A DNA stretch of 64,000 nucleotides from Chryseotalea sanaruensis (GCF_003990915.1 NZ_BHXQ01000003.1:1-64000), one strand, 5' to 3'. Positions 1 through 8,639 are shown, counted from the stretch's first letter. Notes: generated by a model not told the origin, from the sequence alone. Numbers and translations: made by a program.

Positions 1-18
1 GCGGACAGGTGGCTGGAG

Positions 19-96
19 CAGTCGAGTCAAGGCCGAATGATTCCTTAAAAAATCAAACACAAAATCATTCGCTCTGTACCAGCCTTGACTCGGCTG
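19..96. repeat. Nested inverted repeat
   Basis: Outer arms 19-33 (CAGTCGAGTCAAGGC) and 82-96 pair at 14 of 15 positions, and inner arms 35-42 (GAATGATT) and 63-70 pair perfectly, giving a branched or bulged hairpin of about 78 nt. No T-tract follows, so it does not look like a simple terminator. Both strands are open in at least one frame here, so a coding edge cannot be excluded. No function is assigned; it lies between the window edge and the CRISPR array. Confidence 0.5.
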
Positions 97-212
97 ATCC
101 AGACACATACTTTTGCTTAGAAGATGAGCAGGAAAACCGACAAGCAATACACATTTTAAACAACAATTCTGTCCAACTTATAGGGGGTTAGTACACAATC
201 AGGTACAGGTTC

Positions 213-445
213 GTTGTCAAAGATCGTTTGTTGAAAGCAAATCACAACAAGTGCCGAAAGGTATGGCGCAATGCATACGTTGTTAAAGATCGTTTGTTGA
301 AAGCAAATCACAACTGGAGCGCCTGTGGATATGAGAGCAGTGAAGTTGTCAAAGATCGTTTGTTGAAAGCAAATCACAACTTCTGGGTTCGAGTCTCAGG
401 TCAGATACTGTTGTCAAAGATCGTTTATTCAAAGCAAATCACAAC
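213..445 (-). CRISPR. CRISPR array, 4 repeats, 3 spacers, probable type II-C
   Basis: Four 36-nt direct repeats lie at 213-248, 279-314, 345-380 and 410-445, separated by spacers of 30, 30 and 29 nt (249-278, 315-344, 381-409). Repeat 2 differs from the consensus at one base (284) and repeat 4 at two (427, 430). On the minus strand the repeat opens GTTGTGATTTGCTTTCAA and carries ATCTTTGA in its second half, as in repeats known from Cas9 (II-C) loci of Bacteroidota, so the crRNA strand is inferred to be minus. No cas genes are visible; they would have to lie left of position 1. The subtype is an inference from the repeat and the neighbouring anti-repeat. Confidence 0.93.
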
Positions 446-516
446 GAATGTCAGCTCGCACCAATGCTGACCAAAAATATCATATAACGACCTCATTTTA
501 AATAAACTCACTGTTA

Positions 517-600
517 AAAGAAAAAAACAGAGGTTGAAGAACCTGAAAGAGATAGAAAACAAAAGTTAGACGAAGAATAATTTGCTTCCAAACGAGGCTT
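517..600 (-). ncRNA. Candidate tracrRNA
   Basis: On the minus strand, 595-577 is complementary to the first two thirds of the CRISPR repeat read on its inferred crRNA strand. Repeat positions 4-16 pair without interruption, repeat positions 17-19 (AAC) bulge out, and positions 20-25 pair again, for 19 pairs including three G-U. A bulged repeat:anti-repeat duplex is the hallmark of Cas9 tracrRNAs. About 35 nt further on is a small hairpin (AGGTT, loop CTTC, AACCT, at 544-531) followed by seven T (527-521), a plausible weak terminator. The 5' end is a guess because no promoter was recognised between here and the tRNA terminator. The region shows no coding alternative. Confidence 0.55.
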
Positions 601-620
601 TAAAAACCCCATCTGTAACC

Positions 621-657
621 AACAAAAAAGCCTTCAACTTTAAAAGTTGAAGGCTTT
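621..657 (-). terminator. Intrinsic terminator of tRNA-Leu
   Basis: Arms 627-641 and 643-657 (AAAGCCTTCAACTTT and its complement) form a long hairpin that is followed on the minus strand by a T6 run. It starts 10 nt after the tRNA 3' end. The arms are symmetrical, so some termination from the left is possible too. Confidence 0.85.
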
Positions 658-666
658 AATCTAAAG

Positions 667-748
667 TACCTCAGGCCGGAATCGAACCGGCACACCTTAC
701 GGTACACGATTTTGAGTCGTGCGCGTCTACCAGTTCCGCCACTAAGGC
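667..748 (-). tRNA. tRNA-Leu (anticodon CAA)
   Basis: On the minus strand the 82-nt sequence folds as a class II tRNA. Acceptor GCCTTAG pairs with CTGAGGT (one G-U), the D-arm holds CTGGTAGA, the anticodon stem CACGA/TCGTG encloses loop CTCAAAA with anticodon CAA, there is a long variable arm, and the T-arm is GCCGG-TTCGATT-CCGGC. It decodes UUG. The 3' CCA is not encoded and must be added after transcription. It has its own promoter and terminator. Confidence 0.97.
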
Positions 749-789
749 ATTTTTAAGCATTTAAGGCACTGGTTTTCCTTAACGGGATG

Positions 790-820
790 CAAATATCTAC
801 AAAGTTTACTTCTTGGCAAA
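790..820 (-). promoter_or_regulatory. Promoter of tRNA-Leu
   Basis: On the minus strand TTTG (820-817), a 19-nt spacer and GATATTTG (797-790) match the Bacteroidota primary sigma consensus TTTG-N19-TAnnTTTG with one mismatch. Transcription would begin about 785, roughly 35 nt before the mature tRNA. Confidence 0.6.
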
Positions 821-835
821 AACAAAAATCAGAAT

Positions 836-3800
836 TTATACAATTCCCATCTCCTCTTCCAGCCCTTCTTTTATACTTAGCCAAAGTCTGTTAAAATCTT
901 CAATATTCCCAGAAATGCCTTCAAAACCCCGCTCTTCAATGTTATTTTTTAATTCAACGATCAAGCTCGAAAATTCACCGTCTCCCAAAATAAATACTGT
1001 TGTACGAACTTTGTGCACTGCTTTAGTATAAACTTCAGCATTTCTGGTTTGCAAGGCCGACTCTAGTGCTAATTTAAGCTCGTCAAGATTTTTTAACATC
1101 AATGAAACAAATTCTCTTTTAAAATCAGGATCTCCTTCAGTATACAGATCAAAATCAACACCTAAATTTCTTTTGGTTCTTGCCGAGCCGTTGTTTCCAT
1201 GAACCTGTTTTTCGGTATGATCTAAGTAGTGAAAGATTTTGGTCTGTAAATCATCAGGGTCAAAAGGCTTAGTAATGTAATCATTCATACCCGCCTCAGT
1301 AACTTGATCTCTGACTTCCGACATGGCTGAAGCTGTGAGGGCGATGATGGGTATTTTTTTAAAATAGCTGTCTGTATCCATGGCTCGAATAATTTTTGTT
1401 GCTTCAAAACCATCCATTTGTGGCATCTGGATATCCATCAGTACCAGTTGATAGGACTTGTTCTGAATCATTTGCACAGCCTCAAGACCATTGCTGGCTA
1501 TATCAATTTCTATTCCCCATTTCTTTAAAAAGTTACTCGCCACAATCTGATTAACGCGATTATCTTCAGCCAACAAAACTCTGCCACTTACTTTTTCAGG
1601 TTGTTGATTTAATTGATGTTGAGTCGTATTTACCTTTTCCGCGTTTCCTTCGGGTACGGTGAGTAAAAACGAAAAAGCAGATCCATAACCAAGCTTACTA
1701 TCTACTTTAATGCTGCTGTTCATAATATCCAGCAAACGTTTGGTAATGGAAAGCCCTAAACCTGTGCCCCCAAATTTTCTGGTAGTGTCTTCACTGGCTT
1801 GTGTAAAACTTTCAAAGATCTGATTTACGTTTTCAGCCGGTATACCAATGCCTGTGTCCTTCACCGTTACTTGCAAAAGTTCCTGGCTGCCATTCGTGCC
1901 CTGATACGATACCCTGATTTCTACATAACCCTTCTCGGTAAACTTAATCGCGTTACCCAAAAGATTGGTTATAACCTGACTGATGCGAACGGGATCACCA
2001 ACGATAATTCTGGGCACACTTGTGTCGAAGGCAAAAAATAATTGGATGCCTTTTTCGCTTGCGCGATTCTTCAGCATGTTAACAATATTCTGAATCAATT
2101 GGTGCAGATCAAAATCAATCTGCTCCATTACAATTTTACCCGCTTCTATTTTACTAAAATCAAGAATGTCGTTGATGATGGTCAGTAAGTTATCACCTGA
2201 AAATTTAAGTAATTTCAAACTCTCTTTTTGATCAGGTCTTGGTTCTTCTTGAAGTAATAAATTAGTAAGCCCAATGATGGCATTCATCGGGGTACGTATC
2301 TCATGGCTCATCATTGATAAGAATTGAGATTTGGCTTTGGTTGCCTCTTCTGCCTCTTCCTTAGCCTTCTTCAAAGCTTCTTCTGCCAGTTTACGTTTTG
2401 AAATGTCTCTTACTGATGATTGAAAACCAGACAAAATTCCGTTAGCAAAAACAGGTTTAATTATATTCTCTCCCCATACTATTTGCCCTTGTTTGGTCAA
2501 TATCCTGAACTGGACCGGAGGCAATTCACTGAGTTGATTGAGTTGGCTTATTAATTCATTGCCATCGAAACCGGCTGCATCTTCAGGATGCATAAAATCG
2601 TGCGCTTTCTTTCCTATCACTTCTTCTGGCTCATAACCGTGCAGATTCTTAATAGAAGCTGTTACAAAAGTAAATGTACTGTCAAGCGAATGCAGACTAA
2701 TTACATCGCTGGAGTTTTCTGAAATTAATCTATAGTGTTTTTCGCTTTCTTCAATTCGTTCCTGCGCAAGTTTAATATCAGTAACATCATTGATGGTACC
2801 AATATATCCTATCACTTGATTATCAGCATCCTTTAAAGGCGTAGCTTTACCTCTCACCCAGCGCACACTACGGGTAGGAGTTAACAGACGGAAAAGTTCA
2901 GAAAACTCTGTTGATTGATCTACTGCCATTTGCCACGCTGTAAAAACCGGATCCCGATCTTCTTCATATACAGCGCCAGCCCATCCGCTTCCCATAGCCA
3001 GGCTTAGTTCCATCTCTGCAATCTCTGCCCAGCGCTGATTCATGTATACAGCATTTCCATTTTTATCAGTTTGAAAAATACCAATAGGTGCTTTCTCCGC
3101 TAAGGTTCTGAAACGCTCTTCACTCACCCGCAGGTTTCGTTCCGTTAAAACGCGCTGGGTTACATCTCTGGCCACCGAACTGACCTTCCATACACGGTCA
3201 GAATTTTCTTTAAAAAACATTCTCACATTCTGACCTATCCAAACGATTTCACCTTGCCTTGAAACAATTGGTAACTCCAGATAAGAATTCTCTTGTCGGC
3301 TCCTGCTTTGCTTTCTGTAAAAATCTACTACACTTGTTTTTTGATCTGCCAGAATAAGATCCCAATAATAGGTATTGGAAAGTTCTAATTTAGAGTAACC
3401 GGTTATTCCTTCCATTACCAGGTTAACAAAGGTGAATCTACCTTCGGCATCCAATTCAAAAATCATATCTGAGGCCCCTTCTACTAAACCCCTGTATTGC
3501 TGTTCTCTTGCTTCTAAATGCTCCTGAATCACAGTCATCTGCTCCATATTACTACGCAACTCTTCTTCGGTTGCTTGTAGTTCTTTATTAGAGACGGCCA
3601 GCTCCATGTTTAAGTCATTCAACATCCGGTTGTTGGCTGTGATGCGTTTAATCATGGGTAAGAAAATAAAAATCAGCTCTCCAATCATCAGCAGCATAGC
3701 AAAGGAGGCTAACACAATCTCAACTTTTTTTATGTAGTTTAGCTTCTCTTCTGCCTCTCGCTGGTAGGTAGCTACTGTTGCCTCCATTGTCAATAAGAAA

Positions 3801-4279
3801 GGGAGTTCATGCTGTTCAAGCACATCAACACTTGCAGCCATAGTAAGGGAGTCGGTATTTGCAATTATATTCCTGCAGGCCTGTACTATTTTTTGAAGAT
3901 GAACTTCATTAGCTTTCAATAAAGAATCGATAGTTGCTGAATGGCTTTCACTAACATTCAACAATTCATCGCCTTGCATTAATGCCACCTGGACTTGTTC
4001 AAAGCGATTAACCAAACTAATCAATGAGTCTACTTTGTAATTGTCTTCTTCACCGTACTGATTTAAATAATAAACAAGTTTGGAGATTCGCTGACTTAAC
4101 ATACGTTGTCGTCCCGCCAGGTTGATTAGCTTAGCATCATCGTTTTGCATGCTTAGATCGTACTGAATAACTACCTGACTACCCACAATGGTAAGTAACA
4201 AAGTGCCGATAAAAAGTGCGTATTGAAGCCTCAGGCTATTCAAATTAAGCTTTGGCAGAGTCGATATAAGTTTTTTCAC
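836..4279 (-). CDS. Hybrid sensor histidine kinase (PilJ-like sensor, 3 PAS, HisKA, HATPase, REC, HPt)
   Basis: 1147 residues forming a complete phosphorelay on one chain. Two membrane segments (about 20-38 and 187-208) flank a periplasmic region that begins with the type IV pili/NarX-like N-terminal motif LAGRQRMLSQRISKL (54-68). A short coiled coil leads into three PAS domains (about 262-380, 388-505, 515-635), then a HisKA domain with phospho-acceptor H659 in SHEIRTP, an HATPase with DTGIG and GGTGLGL motifs (about 765-880), a receiver with D949 and a C-terminal HPt domain with H1089. It diverges from the response regulator at 4390 with about 110 bp between, which suggests that it controls that operon, possibly through HPt-to-regulator transfer. 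The ligand is not predictable; related sensor domains bind nitrate or small ligands. Confidence 0.93.
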   Translation of the reverse strand: MKKLISTLPKLNLNSLRLQYALFIGTLLLTIVGSQVVIQYDLSMQNDDAKLINLAGRQRMLSQRISKLVYYLNQYGEEDNYKVDSLISLVNRFEQVQVALMQGDELLNVSESHSATIDSLLKANEVHLQKIVQACRNIIANTDSLTMAASVDVLEQHELPFLLTMEATVATYQREAEEKLNYIKKVEIVLASFAMLLMIGELIFIFLPMIKRITANNRMLNDLNMELAVSNKELQATEEELRSNMEQMTVIQEHLEAREQQYRGLVEGASDMIFELDAEGRFTFVNLVMEGITGYSKLELSNTYYWDLILADQKTSVVDFYRKQSRSRQENSYLELPIVSRQGEIVWIGQNVRMFFKENSDRVWKVSSVARDVTQRVLTERNLRVSEERFRTLAEKAPIGIFQTDKNGNAVYMNQRWAEIAEMELSLAMGSGWAGAVYEEDRDPVFTAWQMAVDQSTEFSELFRLLTPTRSVRWVRGKATPLKDADNQVIGYIGTINDVTDIKLAQERIEESEKHYRLISENSSDVISLHSLDSTFTFVTASIKNLHGYEPEEVIGKKAHDFMHPEDAAGFDGNELISQLNQLSELPPVQFRILTKQGQIVWGENIIKPVFANGILSGFQSSVRDISKRKLAEEALKKAKEEAEEATKAKSQFLSMMSHEIRTPMNAIIGLTNLLLQEEPRPDQKESLKLLKFSGDNLLTIINDILDFSKIEAGKIVMEQIDFDLHQLIQNIVNMLKNRASEKGIQLFFAFDTSVPRIIVGDPVRISQVITNLLGNAIKFTEKGYVEIRVSYQGTNGSQELLQVTVKDTGIGIPAENVNQIFESFTQASEDTTRKFGGTGLGLSITKRLLDIMNSSIKVDSKLGYGSAFSFLLTVPEGNAEKVNTTQHQLNQQPEKVSGRVLLAEDNRVNQIVASNFLKKWGIEIDIASNGLEAVQMIQNKSYQLVLMDIQMPQMDGFEATKIIRAMDTDSYFKKIPIIALTASAMSEVRDQVTEAGMNDYITKPFDPDDLQTKIFHYLDHTEKQVHGNNGSARTKRNLGVDFDLYTEGDPDFKREFVSLMLKNLDELKLALESALQTRNAEVYTKAVHKVRTTVFILGDGEFSSLIVELKNNIEERGFEGISGNIEDFNRLWLSIKEGLEEEMGIV

Positions 4280-4389
4280 ACTTGGGTTCGAAAATTATTG
4301 GACAAAAATGAATTCTAAATATATTAAGAATTAAAAATATTGCATATTATATAAATTTTGTAAGTCGATTTTAACGAGCACTTAAAACA

Positions 4390-4755
4390 ATGAAAATACT
4401 GATTTGCGATGATGATGAAGCCGTTGTAAGCATGATCCGCTTTAAATTAACCCGTGAAAAGCTTGGAGAGGTTTCTGTTGTCAATAATGGACGTGACGCA
4501 AAGGCCATATTGAATGATATGCATTTTGATCTGGTCATTACAGATATTCACATGCCCTATTGCTCAGGTATAGAAATAACGCAATACATTCGGGAAACGC
4601 TAAAGCGAAGTACCCCAATTATCATTTTATCAGCGGAAGGATTAGAAGATACTGTGCTACAAGCCTTTCAAATGGGTGCTACTGATTTTATATCCAAACC
4701 TTTCAGCCTGGCAGAGCTTGCCATAAGGGTAAAACGAATTCTGAGCAGTCAATGA
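4390..4755 (+). CDS. Single-domain response regulator
   Basis: 121 residues, a lone receiver domain with no output domain. The acidic pocket is D7-D9, the phospho-acceptor is D52 (VITDIHMP), and the conserved Ser/Lys positions are S81 and K103 (ISKPF). It opens a four-gene operon and its last codons overlap the next start (ATGA at 4752). Proteins of this type act by protein-protein contact, so a plausible role is switching the adjacent glycosyltransferase complex on or off after phosphorylation by the divergent hybrid kinase. That partner is inferred from position only. Confidence 0.9.
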   Translation: MKILICDDDEAVVSMIRFKLTREKLGEVSVVNNGRDAKAILNDMHFDLVITDIHMPYCSGIEITQYIRETLKRSTPIIILSAEGLEDTVLQAFQMGATDFISKPFSLAELAIRVKRILSSQ

Positions 4756-5867
4756 AGTACTTTACTTTGACTTATCTGATACAGGCTTTTTCGGAAGAAG
4801 TCAATATACTTCTTTCCATTTCCGTAATCTTACTTCTGTTAAGCATTGCTTTAGTTCTTTTTATTTTAATTAGTCGGCTTGTAAAATCCTATCACCTTAA
4901 AAAAGAAGAAAAGTTTAAGCAGCTATTCCGGGAGATTATCTACGGAATAAGTGTTCAGGAGAAAAACCGGTCGGATCAGGAATCTGATTTAGCTTTAACT
5001 GAATTAAATAAAAACATTCACTCAGTTTTTGGTCAACAAGTGCTGATTGATGAATTAATTCACGTACGAAAGAATGTAGTAGGCACTTCGGCAGATAATA
5101 TTTACGCTGTCTACTTAAATCTTGAACTGCACAAGAACAGTTTAAAGAAACTAAAAAGTATATCGTGGGTAACTAAAGCCCGTGGCATTAGAGAGTTAGC
5201 AGAAATGGATTATTCCAATGCTATCCTCCAAATTGAGCAACTGCTTTCGGCTCCTCAACAGACAATTCGGGAAGAGAGCATTCTGGCACTTATTCGTTTA
5301 TCAAAGAATAACTCTTTCAATTTTATTAATGATTACAAAGGTGAAATTACACCCTGGATAGAAATAAACATTCATAAACATTTACTTACACTCGATGCAC
5401 GAAAACTTCCGAATTTTAGTCTTTGGTTTAATCATTCGAATCGGAGTGTGCGTTCTTTTAGTATAAAAATGACACGTCTATTCAGGCAAATTGAATCAGT
5501 TCCGGATCTGCTATTACTATTATCAGAAGCTGACAAAGACATTGCCTTACTAGCTGCGGATGCTATCTGCGACATGGCAGGGCAAGAATATGCTACTCCG
5601 CTCGCGGAAATATTGAGCAACACCTGGGATTATGATCAAATAAGCATCAGGCTGATGAATACCATGGCCTCCATTGGAGATCCTGATATACACAGTAAAT
5701 TCCTGACACCATTTTTATCGCATCCTGATTATGAAGTGAGGCTTGCTACAGTGCGGGCGTTGGAACAATTGAATGGCACTGAACAACATATACAAGTGCT
5801 CGAAAAAGATAAACAAGTAGCAATACAACAAATGATTGCCCATGTAAATAATACTTTTCTTAACTAA
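4752..5867 (+). CDS. Membrane-anchored HEAT-repeat protein
   Basis: 371 residues. One strong transmembrane helix (about 15-44) is followed by a cytoplasmic domain of helical repeats; units such as SWVTKARGIRELAEM and HPDYEVRLATVRALEQL have the HEAT pattern. HEAT repeats are scaffolds for protein contacts. It starts inside the response regulator's stop codon and ends 7 nt before the glycosyltransferase, so it is probably an adaptor between the receiver and the polysaccharide synthase. This four-gene order is one I associate with Bacteroidota, but no function has been assigned to this protein that I can cite. Confidence 0.8.
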   Translation: MKYFTLTYLIQAFSEEVNILLSISVILLLLSIALVLFILISRLVKSYHLKKEEKFKQLFREIIYGISVQEKNRSDQESDLALTELNKNIHSVFGQQVLIDELIHVRKNVVGTSADNIYAVYLNLELHKNSLKKLKSISWVTKARGIRELAEMDYSNAILQIEQLLSAPQQTIREESILALIRLSKNNSFNFINDYKGEITPWIEINIHKHLLTLDARKLPNFSLWFNHSNRSVRSFSIKMTRLFRQIESVPDLLLLLSEADKDIALLAADAICDMAGQEYATPLAEILSNTWDYDQISIRLMNTMASIGDPDIHSKFLTPFLSHPDYEVRLATVRALEQLNGTEQHIQVLEKDKQVAIQQMIAHVNNTFLN

Positions 5868-5874
5868 TCGTCTC

Positions 5875-7320
5875 ATGATGTTTTCATTCTGGGAAATATT
5901 TTTCTTTACAATTAACACTCTTATTCTGGCATATGGCATTTCCATAACACTGGCGTATTTAATACTTGCTGCATTATCGCAGTATGAATTGCGCAAATAC
6001 ATTCAGAGAAACCATTTTACTGATTTCAGAAATATACTTTCTTCTCCCCTGACTCCTGGTATTTCTCTTATTGCTCCCGCGTATAATGAAGGCCTGACCA
6101 TTATTGATAATGTTAAATCACTTATGTCGATCATGTACAACAATTATGAAATCATAATTATTAATGATGGCAGTAAGGATGATACGCTGAATAAAATGAT
6201 TGAAGCTTTTAACCTCGTAATCGTTCCTTTTGATTTGCAATATACCATCGCTACCAAACCAGTAAGGGGTATTTACAAATCGCAGAACCGTGCCTTTAAA
6301 AAACTTACTGTTGTTGATAAAGAAAATGGTGGAAAAGCAGATGCATTAAATGTCGGACTTAATGTTTCAAAAAAAGATTTAGTCGCTTGTATCGATGTGG
6401 ACTGCATCATAGAACCGGATGCACTTTTAAAAATGGTAAAACCATTTCTGGAATCCACTAAACCAGTTATTGCAAGCGGTGGTGTAGTAAGAATTGCCAA
6501 CTCTTGTATTGTTGAAGATGGTAGGCTAGTGGAAGTGAAATTGCCACAGATACAAATAGCCAGATTTCAGGTGCTTGAATATATACGTGCTTTTTTATTA
6601 GGACGTATGGCGTGGAGCAAACTCAATGGTCTTCTGCTTATTTCAGGAGCCTTCGGATTATTCAAACGTGATATTGCCGTAAAATGTGGGGGCTACAACC
6701 ATAATACAGTGGGAGAAGATATGGAGTTAGTGGTGAGAATGCGTGTGTATATGCACAAACATAATTTTCCTTACAAAGTGACCTATATTCCAGATCCGCT
6801 TTGCTGGACAGAAGCGCCTGCCTCCTACCAGATACTGGGAAGACAAAGAAACAGATGGGCGCGTGGCACTTTCGAAGTACTTAAGTTGCATCGCTATTTA
6901 TTCTTCAATCCAAAGTATGGTTTGATGGGTCTGGTTAGTTATCCGTTTTGGTTCTTTTTTGAATGGCTAGCACCCTTTGTGGAGTTTTCAGGTTTGCTTT
7001 ATTTTTTAACGCTTGCATGTATTGGAAAAATAAACTGGATCTTCTTCTTCGCCATTACATTGGCTGTTTATGCATTTGCTTTCTTCATCTCCATGTTCTC
7101 GCTTTTCTCGGAAGAAACTTCTTATTACAAGTACACTCAAAAAAGAGACATTATTAAAATGATTGGCACTGCATTAATTGAGCCCTTATGGTTTCATCCG
7201 CGTGTAGTGTGGTGGGGATTGAAAGGAAATTTCGATCTGATAAAAGGCAAAAAAAGCTGGGGAGAAATGTCACGCCAGGGTTTTGTCCAGTACAAAAAGA
7301 AAAATGAGCTTGTCAGATAA
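5875..7320 (+). CDS. Processive family-2 glycosyltransferase, inner membrane
   Basis: 481 residues in the architecture of polysaccharide synthases such as PgaC/IcaA: an N-terminal membrane segment (about 6-33), a cytoplasmic GT-A domain, and C-terminal membrane helices (about 345-430). The nucleotide-sugar site shows D98 (NDGSKDD), the DxD at D174/D176 (IDVDC), the catalytic acidic pair at E281-D282 (VGEDMEL) and the processivity motif QRNRW (324-328). The sugar cannot be told from the sequence. There is no PilZ domain, so control by cyclic-di-GMP is not evident; control by the upstream receiver/HEAT pair is more likely. The start is the first of two adjacent ATG codons. Confidence 0.9.
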   Translation: MMFSFWEIFFFTINTLILAYGISITLAYLILAALSQYELRKYIQRNHFTDFRNILSSPLTPGISLIAPAYNEGLTIIDNVKSLMSIMYNNYEIIIINDGSKDDTLNKMIEAFNLVIVPFDLQYTIATKPVRGIYKSQNRAFKKLTVVDKENGGKADALNVGLNVSKKDLVACIDVDCIIEPDALLKMVKPFLESTKPVIASGGVVRIANSCIVEDGRLVEVKLPQIQIARFQVLEYIRAFLLGRMAWSKLNGLLLISGAFGLFKRDIAVKCGGYNHNTVGEDMELVVRMRVYMHKHNFPYKVTYIPDPLCWTEAPASYQILGRQRNRWARGTFEVLKLHRYLFFNPKYGLMGLVSYPFWFFFEWLAPFVEFSGLLYFLTLACIGKINWIFFFAITLAVYAFAFFISMFSLFSEETSYYKYTQKRDIIKMIGTALIEPLWFHPRVVWWGLKGNFDLIKGKKSWGEMSRQGFVQYKKKNELVR

Positions 7321-7340
7321 ACACATGACGAAAGATTGAT

Positions 7341-8639
7341 ATGAGGACGAAAAATCAAATTAGTCAAATCATCAGGGCTCTGGTATTGTTGGTCATGTTG
7401 TTTGCATCAGTATTGTTACATGCTCAAAAAAATGAAATTGACTGGCGCACACTTAATGCAGATGATATTTTTCAACAAGCCAGGGCAAAGGCCTTCAACC
7501 AGCAGCGGGAAGAAGCACGGGAGATGCTTCAGTTTATTCTAAGGAATAATCCAGACTACTTTGACGTCAGGATATTGTATGCGCGAACTCTTTCCTGGGA
7601 TAATCGTTTTACCGAGGCACGGGAAGAACTGCAATTGGTTTTAAGTAAGTCTCCAAAAAACGAGGATGCCTTTATGGCATTAACCGATGTTGAAATCTGG
7701 AGCAGTAATTTTCAAACAGCACTCAACATATGTAATCAGGCTTTAAACTTATTTCCTGTTAATAACGACCTGCTTTTAAAAAAAGCATTTTCATTAAACA
7801 AGTTAGCACGAGATGAAGAAGCCCTTGTCATTCTGAATGACCTGCTCGCCATAAATCCCGGAAACAATGAAGCTGCCGCATTGCGTAAGGCAATACAATC
7901 AGACAAACTGAAATTCACCGGTGGGGTTAACTATGGTATTGACTGGTTTAGTCGCTATTTTGATCCAGCCCAAAATTTATCGCTTCAGCTATCCAGAACC
8001 GCGCATTGGGGAAGTGCATTGGCTCGATTGAATTATTCCAGACGCTTTAACCAATCGGGCATTCAACCCGAAGTAGAGGTCTATCCGAGAATTTACAATG
8101 GTGTATATGCCTATTTAAATTATGGATATTCCAATAGCAATCTCTATCCGCAACATAGAAGTGGTGCTGAGCTATTTTTTAGGGTTCCAAAAAGTCTGGA
8201 GTTTTCCGGAGGCCTTCGCAATCTCTATTTTAATACTGATAATATCAGAACTATACTTACAACTTCAGCCTCCTGGTATTTTAAAAGTAACTTAATCACA
8301 CTGCGGTCTTATATTATGCCTGAAAAAGAAATTGGCACTTCGTATAGTCTTGCATTAACCTTTAGAAAATACTTTAAAGATAATAACACTTATGTAAGCC
8401 TGAATGCAGGCGCTGGCTATTCTCCCGATGAGCGTAGAATTCAGAATTCCTCCGGACTTAGTGATGATCAATTATTTAAACTGAAAACACAACGCCTGGG
8501 TATAGTGTTCCAAAAATCTCTAATCAACAACTGGATAATCGGTGGAAATCTTGAAATTATCAATCAGGAATTAATTTTTGATCTCGATCAGTATGTGCTT
8601 ATTACCAGTACGGGTCTGATGATCCGCAAGCAATTTTAA
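7341..8639 (+). CDS. TPR plus YaiO-family outer-membrane beta-barrel protein
   Basis: 432 residues: a signal peptide ending at about residue 29 (LLHAQ), a periplasmic tetratricopeptide region (about 33-190, with repeats around ARTLSWDNRFTEAREEL and ALVILNDLLAINPGN), and a C-terminal barrel of about 240 residues ending in a charged strand with terminal Phe (IRKQF). TPR plus barrel is the layout of the outer-membrane export pores of synthase-dependent exopolysaccharide systems (PgaA, BcsC, AlgK/AlgE). Placed last in an operon with a GT2 synthase, it is probably the export channel. YaiO itself has no firmly established function, so this is inference. Confidence 0.85.
   Translation: MRTKNQISQIIRALVLLVMLFASVLLHAQKNEIDWRTLNADDIFQQARAKAFNQQREEAREMLQFILRNNPDYFDVRILYARTLSWDNRFTEAREELQLVLSKSPKNEDAFMALTDVEIWSSNFQTALNICNQALNLFPVNNDLLLKKAFSLNKLARDEEALVILNDLLAINPGNNEAAALRKAIQSDKLKFTGGVNYGIDWFSRYFDPAQNLSLQLSRTAHWGSALARLNYSRRFNQSGIQPEVEVYPRIYNGVYAYLNYGYSNSNLYPQHRSGAELFFRVPKSLEFSGGLRNLYFNTDNIRTILTTSASWYFKSNLITLRSYIMPEKEIGTSYSLALTFRKYFKDNNTYVSLNAGAGYSPDERRIQNSSGLSDDQLFKLKTQRLGIVFQKSLINNWIIGGNLEIINQELIFDLDQYVLITSTGLMIRKQF

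Noticed and set aside
9-191. 60-codon ORF on the plus strand at the window edge
   Set aside because: It runs through the nested inverted repeat, has low-complexity polar composition and no recognisable family; the opposite strand is open here as well.
228-470. ORFs spanning the CRISPR array on both strands
   Set aside because: The translations repeat the same block because they read through the direct repeats; not genes.
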